Positions 17,655 through 27,581 of a stretch of DNA of 64,000 nucleotides are shown here, piece by piece. The notes beneath the pieces are model-generated. The model ran no database searches, was not told the DNA's origin, and worked only from the letters and a program-made list of their open reading frames with translations. Each line of letters starts with the position of its first letter. The stretch's first letter is position 1. The stretch is from Malaciobacter mytili LMG 24559 (GTDB lineage Bacteria > Campylobacterota > Campylobacteria > Campylobacterales > Arcobacteraceae). The position numbers and the translations under genes are program-made. Location: NCBI RefSeq assembly GCF_003346775.1, contig NZ_CP031219.1, forward strand, positions 2,356,001 to 2,420,000, given 5' to 3'.

Positions 17655-19091
17655 ATGAGTGAAATGGTAAAAATATCAGTAAACGGAGAAGAATTAGATG
17701 CCCCAAAAGGTGGGCTTCTAATTGATACTTTATTAGAGAAGAATATTCACATTCCTCATTTTTGCTATCACCAAGCACTAGGGAAAGATGGAAATTGTAG
17801 AATGTGCATGGTTGAAATTGAGGGGCAAAAAAGACCTCAAATTGCATGTGATACACCTGTTAAAGATGGAATGATTGTAAGAACAAAAGGTGCAAATATT
17901 GAGAAAGTTAGAAGAGATATTTTAGAACTTCAACTAATCAATCACCCTATTGACTGCCCAACTTGTGACCAAGCGGGTGAGTGTAAATTACAAGATTACT
18001 ATATGCAATCAGGTTTCTATGAGTCAAGAGTGAATGTTGATAGTAAAAATCATGCAAGAAAAAGAGTTGATCTTGGTGCAAATGTTATGTTAGACCAAGA
18101 AAGATGTGTTCTTTGTACAAGATGTGTAAGATTCTGTTCTGATATAACAGGGACAAATGAACTAGGAGTAATCCATAGAGCTGATCACTCAGTAATTGGA
18201 ACATTTCCAGGAAGACCTTTAGCTAATCCGTATGCTATGAATGTTGTTGATTTATGTCCAGTTGGAGCATTAACAAGTAAAGATTTTAGATTCAAACAAA
18301 GAGTTTGGTTTTTAGAAAGCTTTGATGCTATTTGTAATGGGTGTTCAAAAGGGTGTAATATTCATGTTGATCATAGAAAAGAAAAATATAAAGATGATCA
18401 AATTTTTAGATTTAGACCAAGAGTAAATAAAGCTGTAAATGGTTTCTTTATGTGTGATGAAGGAAGACTTTCTTATCACAATGAAAATAAAAATAGATTT
18501 ACAAATGCAATTGTAGATTCAAAAGAAACAACTATTGAAAGTAGCATTGCTTCTATGTTTAAATTAGTTGCAAATAATAAAGATATACTTTTTGTAGTAA
18601 GCCCTAACCTATCTTGTGAAGAGTTACAAAATGTTAATTCTTTTGCAAAAATGTTAAAAGCAAATGTTTCTGGATATTCACCAAATTATATTGATGAATC
18701 ATTTAAAGATGACTATTTAAGAAGAAGTGATAAAAGTGCAAATAGAGCTGCTTTTAAAGAGTATGGAATTAGTGAAGATGAAAAAGAGTTTAAAGCTAAT
18801 TTAGAAAAAGCATCATTAGTAGTGATTTTAGATACTAACTATTTTGATGAAAATATTAATTTATTAGATAATAAAAAAGTAGTAAGCTGTTTTTCACATA
18901 ACTGCTTAACAATAGGAAAATCAAATGTTGCAATTCCAATCTCATCTTTTTATGAGAAGAGTGGTACATATATAAATTGTGATAATATCAAACAAAAAGT
19001 TATCTCAAAAATGCAAAAAGATAAGCCTACTGCTTCTATTACTACTTTATTAGAAGAGATGAAAAGTATGGTGGAAAAAGGAAATATATGA
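17655..19091 (+). CDS. nuoG: NADH-quinone oxidoreductase subunit G, short form
   Basis: 478 residues. The first 230 carry the iron-sulfur domains: [2Fe-2S] ligands in HFCYH and CRMC, the His-containing [4Fe-4S] motif around CPTCDQAGECKL, and two clusters in CVLCTRCVRFC with the later Cys in DLCPVGAL. A further four-cysteine group (CNGCSKGC ... MCDEG, about 226-272) matches the N7-type segment. After it only about 200 residues remain, of low similarity to anything I recognise, whereas NuoG of Campylobacter, Helicobacter and E. coli is about 800-900 residues with a molybdopterin-enzyme-like domain. The C-terminal domain is thus much reduced. Neighbours: gltA upstream, nuoH overlapping by 4 bases. 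Confidence 0.92.
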   Translation: MSEMVKISVNGEELDAPKGGLLIDTLLEKNIHIPHFCYHQALGKDGNCRMCMVEIEGQKRPQIACDTPVKDGMIVRTKGANIEKVRRDILELQLINHPIDCPTCDQAGECKLQDYYMQSGFYESRVNVDSKNHARKRVDLGANVMLDQERCVLCTRCVRFCSDITGTNELGVIHRADHSVIGTFPGRPLANPYAMNVVDLCPVGALTSKDFRFKQRVWFLESFDAICNGCSKGCNIHVDHRKEKYKDDQIFRFRPRVNKAVNGFFMCDEGRLSYHNENKNRFTNAIVDSKETTIESSIASMFKLVANNKDILFVVSPNLSCEELQNVNSFAKMLKANVSGYSPNYIDESFKDDYLRRSDKSANRAAFKEYGISEDEKEFKANLEKASLVVILDTNYFDENINLLDNKKVVSCFSHNCLTIGKSNVAIPISSFYEKSGTYINCDNIKQKVISKMQKDKPTASITTLLEEMKSMVEKGNI

Positions 19092-20371
19092 CAACAGCTT
19101 CTTTAATAATTATTATTGTAAATATAGTTCTTGCATTAATCCTTGCAACAGGAATGACTCCTATTTTAGTATGGTGGGAAAGAAGAGTTGCAGGTTTTAT
19201 TCAAGATAGAACAGGTCCAAATAGATGTAATGTTGGACCTTTAAGACTTGGTGGTCTAATTCAAAGTATTGCTGATATGTTAAAACTTGTATTTAAAGAA
19301 GATTTTACATCTGCTCATATTAAATATAAATTTTTCTTTGCAATAGCACCCGGAATTTTATTTTTCTGCTCTTTTTTAACTTTTGCAGTTATTCCTTTTG
19401 CTGATACATTAGTTATTGATGGAAAAGAGCATGTAATGCAAGCTGTTCCAACTCAATTGGGGATTATGTGGTTTTTAGCTTATGCTGGATTATCTACTTA
19501 TGGAATTATTTTAGGTGGGTATGCTTCTGGAAGTAAATTTGGTATTTTAAGTTCTATTAGAGCAACTGCACAAGTTATCTCTTATGAAGCTGCTATGGCT
19601 TTAGCAGTTATTTCTATGTTATTAACATATGGTTCTATTAACTTATCAGAAATTGTAACTGAACAAACAGGAACAATATTTGGTGTTATTCCAGCATGGG
19701 GTGTATTTATGCAACCATTAGCTGCATTGATTTTTATTGTTACAGCTTTTGCTGAAACAAATAGAACTCCTTTTGATATTGCCGAAGGTGAATCTGAAAT
19801 TGTTGCAGGTTATCATACAGAATACTCTGCTATGAAATTTGGTCTTTTCCAAGTTGGTGAGTTTGCTGCTATGTGTGCAGGAAGTGCTATTATTGTTACA
19901 CTATTCTTTGGTGGGTACCATGTTCCTTGGTTAGATACACAAACATTAAAAGATAATATTAATATTGTAATTATTGTAATTATGGTTTTATTACCTTTAA
20001 AAGTTTTTGTTTTAACAAAATGGATGAAAAAGAACAATAACTGGAAAGATTCAAATAATATTAGAGCTAAAGAAACAGCTATTTTAACTAAAGTATTTTG
20101 GTTATTAGCAATAGCAGTTGTGGCTATTTTAGGTTCATTTTTAGCTACTGGACTTGGAGAAAATGGTGTAAATATAGCTGTAACAGTTATTCAAATTGGA
20201 ACTTTCTTACTTAAGTTTTTATTAATGAGTTTAGTTTTTATTTGGGTTAGATGGACACTATTAAGATTTAGATATGACCAACTTCAAATGTTAGGATGGA
20301 AAGTGTTATTACCATTATCTTTACTAAATATTGTAATAACAGCAACATATATTGTAGTAGCAGGAAATTAA
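19088..20371 (+). CDS. nuoH: NADH-quinone oxidoreductase subunit H, enlarged
   Basis: 427 residues, about 90-100 longer than the usual NuoH. The conserved parts are present: WWERRVAGFIQDRTGPNR near the start, the quinone-site loops ETNRTPFDIAEGESEIV (about 221-237), and the terminal RFRYDQLQMLGWK. The extra length is an insertion at about residues 281-370, containing a charged stretch (KWMKKNNNWKDSNN) and two additional hydrophobic segments, just before the last conserved helices. NuoH joins the peripheral and membrane arms and helps form the quinone chamber. Overlaps nuoG by 4 bases; nuoI starts one base after its stop. Confidence 0.94.
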   Translation: MTTASLIIIIVNIVLALILATGMTPILVWWERRVAGFIQDRTGPNRCNVGPLRLGGLIQSIADMLKLVFKEDFTSAHIKYKFFFAIAPGILFFCSFLTFAVIPFADTLVIDGKEHVMQAVPTQLGIMWFLAYAGLSTYGIILGGYASGSKFGILSSIRATAQVISYEAAMALAVISMLLTYGSINLSEIVTEQTGTIFGVIPAWGVFMQPLAALIFIVTAFAETNRTPFDIAEGESEIVAGYHTEYSAMKFGLFQVGEFAAMCAGSAIIVTLFFGGYHVPWLDTQTLKDNINIVIIVIMVLLPLKVFVLTKWMKKNNNWKDSNNIRAKETAILTKVFWLLAIAVVAILGSFLATGLGENGVNIAVTVIQIGTFLLKFLLMSLVFIWVRWTLLRFRYDQLQMLGWKVLLPLSLLNIVITATYIVVAGN

Positions 20372-20372
20372 T

Positions 20373-20879
20373 ATGGGAATAAAAATAGTACCAAGACATG
20401 GAAAGTCGTTAAAAGATAGACTTTATCTACCTGCAATTGCAGGTGGTATGAAGACTACATTTACGCACTTTGTTAAGAATTTAAAAGATACATCAAATCT
20501 TAAAACACTTCAATATCCAGAGGTTCAACCAACAGATTTAACTGATAGATATAGAGGTGTACATAGACTTACTAAATGGGAAGATGGAAGTGAAAAGTGT
20601 GTTGCTTGTTATATGTGTGCAACTGCTTGTCCTGCTCAATGTATTTTTATTGATGCCCAAGAGAGATTTGATGGAGTTGCTGAAAAAAGACCAAAGCAGT
20701 TCAAAATTGACCTATTAGAGTGTGTTTACTGTGGATATTGTGTAGAAGCTTGTCCTTGTGATGCAATTAGAATGGATACTGGAATTTTCTCTTTTACAGG
20801 TTCAAAAAGAGAGGATTTTTTAGTAGATAAAGATTATCTAATGTCAAATGAAAGATCAAAGGATTTTAATAATGACTGA
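20373..20879 (+). CDS. nuoI: NADH-quinone oxidoreductase subunit I
   Basis: 168 residues, ferredoxin-like subunit with clusters N6a and N6b. The two motifs are CVACYMCATACP and CVYCGYCVEACP, each with the fourth Cys before Pro as in 8-Fe ferredoxins. The N-terminal amphipathic region (GMKTTFTHFVKNL) fits membrane association near NuoH. Normal family length. Its 3' end overlaps nuoJ by 8 bases. Confidence 0.96.
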   Translation: MGIKIVPRHGKSLKDRLYLPAIAGGMKTTFTHFVKNLKDTSNLKTLQYPEVQPTDLTDRYRGVHRLTKWEDGSEKCVACYMCATACPAQCIFIDAQERFDGVAEKRPKQFKIDLLECVYCGYCVEACPCDAIRMDTGIFSFTGSKREDFLVDKDYLMSNERSKDFNND

Positions 20880-21393
20880 TATAGTATTTATAGCACTTAG
20901 TCTTTTTGCAATAGCTGGAGCTGTTGCTATGCTAGTTAATAAAAAACCATTAAATAGTGCATTAGGTCTTTTAATAACTATGTTATCAATTGCTGGATTA
21001 TTTGCTCTACTTAGTGCAAGTTTCTTATTTATGGTTCAAATAATTGTTTATGCGGGTGCAATTATGACTTTAATTTTATTTATATTAATGTTTCTTAATA
21101 TTAAAGATGAAGAGTTACCAGATGAGCCTAAAAAATATATGTTTATAGGATTAGGGGCAGCATTAATGATTCCTTTAAATGTTCTAATTCTAAAAGCTGT
21201 TTCAAAATTACCAAATGCTGATTTAAGTATTGTTGAGGGTGATTTTGGTGATATTAAACCTGTTGGTATCACACTATATAATAACTGGCTAGTATCTTTT
21301 GAGTTAATCTCTATTTTACTTCTAGTTGCCCTTGTAGGTTCTATTGTTCTTGCAAAAAGAAGAAAACCTAAAGAAAAAAGAGGAGAGCAATAA
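20872..21393 (+). CDS. nuoJ: NADH-quinone oxidoreductase subunit J
   Basis: Membrane subunit with five hydrophobic segments; VQIIVYAGAIMTLILFILMFLN is replaced here by the usual NuoJ core (IVYAGAIMTLILF near residue 60). I place the start at the ATG at 20872 (173 residues), preceded by AAAGGA at 20858-20863; a longer frame from 20848 would add eight charged residues (KDQRILI) to the amino end of a transmembrane helix and lacks a ribosome site. It overlaps nuoI and touches nuoK (TAATG). Confidence 0.93.
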   Translation: MTDIVFIALSLFAIAGAVAMLVNKKPLNSALGLLITMLSIAGLFALLSASFLFMVQIIVYAGAIMTLILFILMFLNIKDEELPDEPKKYMFIGLGAALMIPLNVLILKAVSKLPNADLSIVEGDFGDIKPVGITLYNNWLVSFELISILLLVALVGSIVLAKRRKPKEKRGEQ

Positions 21394-21707
21394 TGATAAG
21401 TTTATCATCATATGCATTCGTTTCAATGATACTATTTTCAATAGGTGTTATTGGTGTTATTGCAAGAAGAAATGTTTTTATAATTTATATGTCAATAGAG
21501 TTAATGTTAAATGGTATAACACTATTTTTAGTGACATTTGCAAGATACCACTTTAATTTGGATGCACAAGTTATAACTGTACTTGTAATTGCAATTGCTG
21601 CTGCTGAAGCTGCAATTTTCTTATCAGTTATTATTTTATTATATAGATCTAAAAAATCTTTAGATACTGATATTTTTACAACTCTAACACAAGGAGAAAA
21701 TTCATGA
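21393..21707 (+). CDS. nuoK: NADH-quinone oxidoreductase subunit K
   Basis: 104 residues, three transmembrane helices. The two membrane glutamates used in proton translocation are visible: one in MSIELMLNG (about residue 36) and one in AAAEAAIFLS (about residue 72). MrpC-like subunit. Overlaps both neighbours by 1-4 bases. Confidence 0.95.
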   Translation: MISLSSYAFVSMILFSIGVIGVIARRNVFIIYMSIELMLNGITLFLVTFARYHFNLDAQVITVLVIAIAAAEAAIFLSVIILLYRSKKSLDTDIFTTLTQGENS

Positions 21708-23590
21708 ATACTCCTTTATTAGTTTGGATTATTTTAGCTCCTTTAATTGGTGCTATTGTAAATGCAGGTTTTTATTTTTATCACATTAAAAAAGAAAGCA
21801 TTTCTGATAAGGTATTCTCGATTATTGGAACAATTACTCCTTTAATTGCATTTTTAATTACTTTATGTTTATTTTTACAAATGAGAGAAGAAGGAGTAGT
21901 ATTTACTCAAACTTTATTTACTTGGCTTTCAATTGGTAATTTAAATATTGAGATGAAATTACTAGGGGATAACTTAGCAATTTTTATGTCTATGTTTGTT
22001 ACTTTTGTTGGTTGGTTAATTCATATTTATGCAATAGGATATATGAAAGGTGATAATGGGTTTGGAAAATTCTTTGCTTATTTCAACCTATTCTTAGCAT
22101 CAATGTTAATTTTAGTATTAGCTGATAACCCAATTATCTTATTTATTGGATGGGAAGGGGTTGGAGTTTGTTCTTACCTTTTAATTGCCTTTTATTATTC
22201 AGATAAAGAGAATGTTATTGCTGGTAATAAAGCCTTTATTGCAAATAGAGTTGGAGATTTTGGTTTCTTACTTGGTGTTGTAACACTATTTTTTGCAATT
22301 GGTGCTGATTCTTTAAGTTTCTCAACAATTGAAGCAAACATAAATAATGCTTCTACTGAATTATTAATGTTAGCTGGTTTCTTACTTTTTGTAGGAGCTA
22401 TGGGTAAATCAGCACAAATTCCTTTATATGTTTGGTTACCAGATGCTATGGCAGGACCAACACCAATTTCTGCACTTATCCACGCTGCAACAATGGTTAC
22501 AGCAGGGGTTTATATGGTTGCAAGATTCCACTTTTTATATAGTGGTATTGAAGATATTGGAACATTTATTGCTTATATTGGTGCTTTTTCTGCCCTACTT
22601 GCAGCTATTATTGCAACAAGACAACAAGATATTAAAAAGATTCTTGCATACTCAACTATGTCTCAATTAGGATATATGTTTATAGGTGTTGGACTTGGAT
22701 TTTATAGTTCTGGATTATTTCATGTATTTACACATGCTTTCTTTAAAGCTATGTTATTCATGGGTGCTGGAGGAATTATTATAGCTCTTCATCATGAGCA
22801 AAATATCTTTAAAATTGCACAACATAGAGCACAATTACCAATTATTCATTTTACTTTCTTAGTTGGTGTTATTGCAATTGCGGGAATTCCTCCATTTTCT
22901 GGATTCTTCTCAAAAGATGCAATTTTAGCAGCGGCATTTCAAGATGGTGAGTATTTAATTTGGGGAATTGGAATGTTTACAGCATTTTTAACTGCATTTT
23001 ATATGTTTAGATTATATTTTATTGTATTTATTGCACCAAGCAAACATGTAGCACAATATGTATATACATCTAAAACAATTACAATTCCTTTATTAATCTT
23101 ATCAATTGGTGCAATTGGTGCAGGTTTCTTAAACTTCCCAGCTATTTTTGGAGGAAGTGCTTTTGTAGATACTTGGCTTTCTCAATTAAATTCGCAAAAG
23201 ATTCATCTAGCACACTCAACTGAATATATCTTAATGGCTGCTTCTATTTTAGTTGCAGTTGCTGGTATTGTTGTAGCATATAAAAAGTATGCTAAGTTTG
23301 ATATTTACAACCCTGAAAATGAAGAGGGAATTATTGCTAATAAATTCTATGTTGATGAATTCTATGACAAAGTATTTGTACAAACTAGTAAAAAAGTAAG
23401 TACATTTATTGATAAAGTTGTTGATGACAAAATCATTGATGGATTTATTATGACAGTATGTAATGAGTTTGTATCATTTGGTAAAAAAGTTGCAACTATT
23501 CAAAATGCAAATGTAAGATTTTATGCTGCATTTATGTTAGTTGGTATGAGTTGCATCTTTGTTTATTTATATATTTCATTAGGATTGTAG
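21704..23590 (+). CDS. nuoL: NADH-quinone oxidoreductase subunit L
   Basis: 628 residues, the distal antiporter-like proton-pumping subunit. WEGVGVCSYLLIAFYY contains the conserved helix-5 Glu, and KSAQIPLYVWLPDAMAGPTP has the helix-7 Lys and proline loop; LIHAATMVTAGVYM and MSQLGYMF follow. The length and the C-terminal lateral-helix region (about 490-628) are normal. Overlaps nuoK by 4 bases and nuoM begins one base after its stop. Confidence 0.96.
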   Translation: MNTPLLVWIILAPLIGAIVNAGFYFYHIKKESISDKVFSIIGTITPLIAFLITLCLFLQMREEGVVFTQTLFTWLSIGNLNIEMKLLGDNLAIFMSMFVTFVGWLIHIYAIGYMKGDNGFGKFFAYFNLFLASMLILVLADNPIILFIGWEGVGVCSYLLIAFYYSDKENVIAGNKAFIANRVGDFGFLLGVVTLFFAIGADSLSFSTIEANINNASTELLMLAGFLLFVGAMGKSAQIPLYVWLPDAMAGPTPISALIHAATMVTAGVYMVARFHFLYSGIEDIGTFIAYIGAFSALLAAIIATRQQDIKKILAYSTMSQLGYMFIGVGLGFYSSGLFHVFTHAFFKAMLFMGAGGIIIALHHEQNIFKIAQHRAQLPIIHFTFLVGVIAIAGIPPFSGFFSKDAILAAAFQDGEYLIWGIGMFTAFLTAFYMFRLYFIVFIAPSKHVAQYVYTSKTITIPLLILSIGAIGAGFLNFPAIFGGSAFVDTWLSQLNSQKIHLAHSTEYILMAASILVAVAGIVVAYKKYAKFDIYNPENEEGIIANKFYVDEFYDKVFVQTSKKVSTFIDKVVDDKIIDGFIMTVCNEFVSFGKKVATIQNANVRFYAAFMLVGMSCIFVYLYISLGL

Positions 23591-23591
23591 T

Positions 23592-25073
23592 ATGAGTGCA
23601 GATGTTTTATCTTTTATAATATTTTTACCAGCTGTTGTAGCCTTTGGACTTTTGGTTACAACAAAGAATATTGAAGCTGTTAGAAATATGGCTTTTCTAA
23701 CAACAATAGTTGTTCTAGCTTTAGTATTAAAATTATATTTAGAGTTTGAACCAAGTGAAGGAATACAATTTGTAACAAATGCCTCATGGATTAGTAGTTA
23801 TGGTATCAATTATTATATTGGTGTTGATGGAATTTCATTGACTATTCTTATGATGATTGCTATTTTAATTCCTACTTCTTATTTATTATTATGGGAAGGA
23901 AGAACTAAAGGTTACTGGATTAATATGTTATTAGTTCAAACAGGTGTTACAGGTTCTCTTTTATCACTTGATATTGTATTATTTTATTTCTTCTGGGAAG
24001 TAATGCTTTTACCTGTATTCTTACTAATTGGTATTTATGGTTTTGGACAAAAAGAATTTACAACTATTAAAGTTACAGTTTATACAATGGCAGGTTCATT
24101 ATTAATGTTTGTTGCTGTTTTATATCTTGGAGTTACTTTTAATAGTGAATTTGGATATTGGTCTTTTCAATATACAGATTTAATGAGAATTACTACTTTA
24201 AATTATAATGAAAAAATTTGGTTATTTTTAGCATTTTTAGCTGCATTTGCAATTAAAATTCCTATTTTCCCGTTACATACTTGGATAATGGAAACATATA
24301 AAAATGCTCCTACAGGTGCAGTTTTCTTATTATCTTCAATTATGGCAAAACTTGGAGTATATGCAATTATTAGATTTATGATTCCTATTTTTCCTGACAT
24401 TTATGTAGAGTTTTCTATGTGGTTTGTAATCTTTGGATTATTTGGTCTTATCTATTTTGGTATAGCTGCACTTATGCAAGATGATATTAAAAGAATGTTT
24501 GCATACTCTTCAGCTTCACACCTAAGTTTTATTTCAGCAGGTATTTTCTCATTAAATGCTTATGGAATGAATGGAGCTTTATATTTAATTATTGCCCATG
24601 CAATTGCAACAGGTGCGCTATTTTTACTTGTTGGAATTATTCATGATGAGACAGGAACAAAATCTATTAAAAAACTTGGTGGATTAGCTAAAACTGCTCC
24701 AATTTTCACAGTAATTTTTGCAATTATGTTATTTGCAAATGTTGGTTTACCAGGAACAAATGGTTTTGTATCAGAATTATTAATTATATTTGGTATTTAT
24801 GAATTTAATCATACGTTAGGTTATATCTCAGCACTTACTGTTATTATTGGGGCTTCATATATGTTATGGATGTTTCAAAGAGCTATTTTACAAGATAGAG
24901 ATGGTGAGTGTTTAAATATGAGAGATTTAAAAATTAAAGAGATTATTGGTTTAACTCCTTGGGTTATTTTAGTATTCTTAATGGGTATTTATCCAGATAT
25001 ATTCATAGATAAATTTGAGCCAACAGTTACTCACTATATCAATGACATCTTAAAAATTGGAGCAATGAAATGA
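23592..25073 (+). CDS. nuoM: NADH-quinone oxidoreductase subunit M
   Basis: 493 residues, second antiporter-like proton-pumping subunit, about fourteen helices. [18 protein letters not shown] has the conserved helix-5 Glu; [20 protein letters not shown] has the Lys-loop; [14 protein letters not shown] and [11 protein letters not shown] are other family markers. It overlaps nuoN by 4 bases. Confidence 0.96.
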   Translation: MSADVLSFIIFLPAVVAFGLLVTTKNIEAVRNMAFLTTIVVLALVLKLYLEFEPSEGIQFVTNASWISSYGINYYIGVDGISLTILMMIAILIPTSYLLLWEGRTKGYWINMLLVQTGVTGSLLSLDIVLFYFFWEVMLLPVFLLIGIYGFGQKEFTTIKVTVYTMAGSLLMFVAVLYLGVTFNSEFGYWSFQYTDLMRITTLNYNEKIWLFLAFLAAFAIKIPIFPLHTWIMETYKNAPTGAVFLLSSIMAKLGVYAIIRFMIPIFPDIYVEFSMWFVIFGLFGLIYFGIAALMQDDIKRMFAYSSASHLSFISAGIFSLNAYGMNGALYLIIAHAIATGALFLLVGIIHDETGTKSIKKLGGLAKTAPIFTVIFAIMLFANVGLPGTNGFVSELLIIFGIYEFNHTLGYISALTVIIGASYMLWMFQRAILQDRDGECLNMRDLKIKEIIGLTPWVILVFLMGIYPDIFIDKFEPTVTHYINDILKIGAMK

Positions 25074-26572
25074 ATGAATTTATCTTAATAATACCAATTT
25101 TAACGGTTTTAACAGCAAGTATTGTTTTAATGCTTTTAAGTATGTATGATAAGTTTTCAACAAAGAACTTTATTACAGTTGCCTCAATTTTTTTAATTAT
25201 TGCTTTAGGTTTTTCTATTGGAACTTTTACTGAAATATATTCAGTAAAAATTTATAGTGATATATTTAATAATGCTTTGATTTTTGACTCATTTTCAAAC
25301 TTCTTTAGTATTTTATTAATTTTTGGTACTCTTTTAACATTACTAATTGGTGAACACTATTTTCTACATAGAAAATATTTTAAAGGTGAATTTTTTACTA
25401 TTTTAATGTTCGCTTTATTTGGTATGATTTTATTAGCAAATGCAAATGAATTAATTACTGCATTTATTGCTTTAGAAATTGCATCATTTTCTGTATATGT
25501 AATGGTTGGATATAATAGTGATGATTCTAAAAGGGTTGAAGCTATTTTTAAATATTTAGTTTTAGGTTCTTTTATTGGTGCATTTTATCTTTTAGGTTCT
25601 GTTTTAATTTACGGTGCAACTCAAACTACAAACTTAACAGAAATTGCAGTATATATCTCTAATCATAGTGGAAATGATTTAACATTAGTATATATTGGTA
25701 TGACTCTAATTTTATTTACATTTTTATTTAAAATTGCAGCATTCCCATTTCAATCTTGGGTACTTGATGTTTATAGAGGTGCTCCTATGATTATCACTGC
25801 TTATATGGCAGCTACATTTAAAATTGCTATTTTCTCTTTCTTCTTAAGAGTTTTCTTACAAGATATTTCAAATGTAATTGATTTTTGGGATTCAATTATG
25901 TATGTTTTAGTAATACTAACATTAGTATTTGGAACATGGCTAGCAGTATCACAAAAAATTGTAAAAAGAATGCTAGCAGCATCATCAATTGTACATACAG
26001 GATACTTACTTTTAGCATTTCTTGCATTAGGACAAAATATTGAAGCTGCTTATGCAACAATGTTTTATTTAATTGCATATTTATTATCTGCTCTTGGAGC
26101 ATTTGGTTTAATTTCACATATTATTTCTGAAACAAGTGTAAGAGTAACATTTGAAGATTTTAAAGGTTTATCAAAAGAAAGACCTTTCTTAGCAGCAATG
26201 ATGACAATTTTCTTATTAAGTTTAGCAGGTATTCCTTCAACTATTGGATTTATTGGTAAATTCCATGTATTTACTGAAGCAATTAGTGCTGGTTTTGCAA
26301 GCTTAGCAGTATTGGCAATTATTGCAACAATTGTGTCAGTATATTACTATTTTAGACTTATTGCAATGATGTATTTCTATCCTGCAAATGCTTCTTGTGA
26401 AAGTCAAGGATTTAATGATAAAAGAGTTTCAACTTATGTAATCGCATTTATTGGAGTTCTTACTATTTTAGGTGGTATTGGTAGTGCAATCGTATTTTTT
26501 ATACCTGTTATAAATATAGATTCTATTATTTCTATCGCACAAATGACGGTACAATCTTTATTTATAAAATAA
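25070..26572 (+). CDS. nuoN: NADH-quinone oxidoreductase subunit N
   Basis: 500 residues, third antiporter-like subunit, last gene of the nuo operon. Family features: [14 protein letters not shown] with the helix-5 Glu, [20 protein letters not shown] with the Lys-loop, [12 protein letters not shown], and [15 protein letters not shown]. Thirteen or more hydrophobic segments. About 66 bases after the stop a strong intrinsic terminator closes the operon. Confidence 0.96.
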   Translation: MNEFILIIPILTVLTASIVLMLLSMYDKFSTKNFITVASIFLIIALGFSIGTFTEIYSVKIYSDIFNNALIFDSFSNFFSILLIFGTLLTLLIGEHYFLHRKYFKGEFFTILMFALFGMILLANANELITAFIALEIASFSVYVMVGYNSDDSKRVEAIFKYLVLGSFIGAFYLLGSVLIYGATQTTNLTEIAVYISNHSGNDLTLVYIGMTLILFTFLFKIAAFPFQSWVLDVYRGAPMIITAYMAATFKIAIFSFFLRVFLQDISNVIDFWDSIMYVLVILTLVFGTWLAVSQKIVKRMLAASSIVHTGYLLLAFLALGQNIEAAYATMFYLIAYLLSALGAFGLISHIISETSVRVTFEDFKGLSKERPFLAAMMTIFLLSLAGIPSTIGFIGKFHVFTEAISAGFASLAVLAIIATIVSVYYYFRLIAMMYFYPANASCESQGFNDKRVSTYVIAFIGVLTILGGIGSAIVFFIPVINIDSIISIAQMTVQSLFIK

Positions 26573-26638
26573 AATGTGTTAATATGTAACAAGATTACGT
26601 ATGACATTTTTATTTTATTATTTTTCTAACACTATATA

Positions 26639-26668
26639 AAAAGCCCTAGAAATAGGGCTTTTTTTTTA
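26639..26668 (+). terminator. Intrinsic terminator of the nuo operon
   Basis: Stem AAGCCCTA / TAGGGCTT with a GAAA tetraloop, followed by a run of T residues (26659-26667). With the flanking A run, the stem extends to at least 10 bp. Classic rho-independent structure. Confidence 0.93.
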
Positions 26669-26684
26669 ATATTTTTATTTTTTC

Positions 26685-26699
26685 GTACAATAATTGTAC
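26685..26699. promoter_or_regulatory. Palindromic candidate operator upstream of frdCAB
   Basis: GTACAAT-A-ATTGTAC is a perfect 7-1-7 palindrome. It ends 18 bases before a TATAAT (26718-26723), so it overlaps the -35 region of the likely frd promoter. Similar ATTGTAC half sites precede the nuo and prp operons. No regulator can be named. Confidence 0.45.
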
Positions 26700-26717
26700 A
26701 TACTCAATAAATAGTTT

Positions 26718-26723
26718 TATAAT
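26718..26723 (+). promoter_or_regulatory. Probable -10 element of the frdCAB promoter
   Basis: Perfect TATAAT 75 bases before the frdC start in a T-rich context. Campylobacterota sigma-70 promoters often lack a recognisable -35, and none is clear here apart from TTGTAC inside the palindrome 18 bases upstream. Confidence 0.5.
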
Positions 26724-26797
26724 AATTTTTGAAGAACACTTTTGCTATTATATCGCTACGTTAAAAACATTAGTAATATCACGAGAAAGGATGTAAA

Positions 26798-27580
26798 ATG
26801 AGTGACCTAATAGAAGGTTATATTGGTACTACAACGGAAAGAAAAAAGAGTAGACTTCCTGCAAAACTTGACTATATGCAAAGTGCTACAGGTCTATTTT
26901 TAGCTCTTTTTATGTGGGCTCATATGCTATTAGTATCTTCGATATTAATTAGCAAGGATTTTATGTACAGCGTAACAAAAGCTTTAGAGGGTAGCTTTAT
27001 TATTGAGGGAGGACACCCTATATTTGTAACTATTGCAGTTGCAGTTGTTTTTGTTATTTTTATTACTCATGCCGCTTTAGGTATGAGAAAATTACCTGGT
27101 AACTTTAAACAATACCAAGTAATTAAAGCACATTCTAAGAATATGAAACATGACGATACAAAACTTTGGTTTATCCAAGCATTTACTGGTTTTGCTATGT
27201 TCTTCTTAGGTTCTGTACACTTATATATTATGATGAGTAATCCAGGAGATATTGGACCATACGCTTCAGCAGATAGAGTTGTAAGTGATTGGATGTGGCC
27301 TTTATATATCCTTTTATTATTAGCTGTTGAATTCCATGGAACAATTGGTCTTTATAGATTATGTGTTAAATGGGGTTGGTTTGACGGTGCAAACCCAAGA
27401 GAGACTAGAAAATCTCTTAAAAAAGTAAAATGGGCATTAACAGTATTTTTCTTAGTATTAGGTTTTGCTTCATTAGCTGCTTATATTAAAATTGGTCTTG
27501 AGCATAAAGCTAACTATGGTGAAAGATATGTTCCAACTGCAAAAATTTTAAAAATTGACAATAATGGGAGGCTAGCATAA
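26798..27580 (+). CDS. frdC: Fumarate reductase cytochrome b subunit
   Basis: 260 residues, five-helix dihaem cytochrome b anchoring the enzyme and reacting with menaquinone. Haem ligands His42, His91, His141 and His180 correspond exactly, with an offset of two, to those of Wolinella succinogenes FrdC (44, 93, 143, 182). Glu64 and Glu178 match the Wolinella Glu66 (menaquinol site) and Glu180 (transmembrane proton path). This fixes it as the Wolinella/Campylobacter quinol:fumarate reductase type rather than an E. coli-like FrdCD. Start has AAAGGATG upstream. First gene of frdCAB. Confidence 0.96.
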   Translation: MSDLIEGYIGTTTERKKSRLPAKLDYMQSATGLFLALFMWAHMLLVSSILISKDFMYSVTKALEGSFIIEGGHPIFVTIAVAVVFVIFITHAALGMRKLPGNFKQYQVIKAHSKNMKHDDTKLWFIQAFTGFAMFFLGSVHLYIMMSNPGDIGPYASADRVVSDWMWPLYILLLLAVEFHGTIGLYRLCVKWGWFDGANPRETRKSLKKVKWALTVFFLVLGFASLAAYIKIGLEHKANYGERYVPTAKILKIDNNGRLA

Positions 27581-27581
27581 T

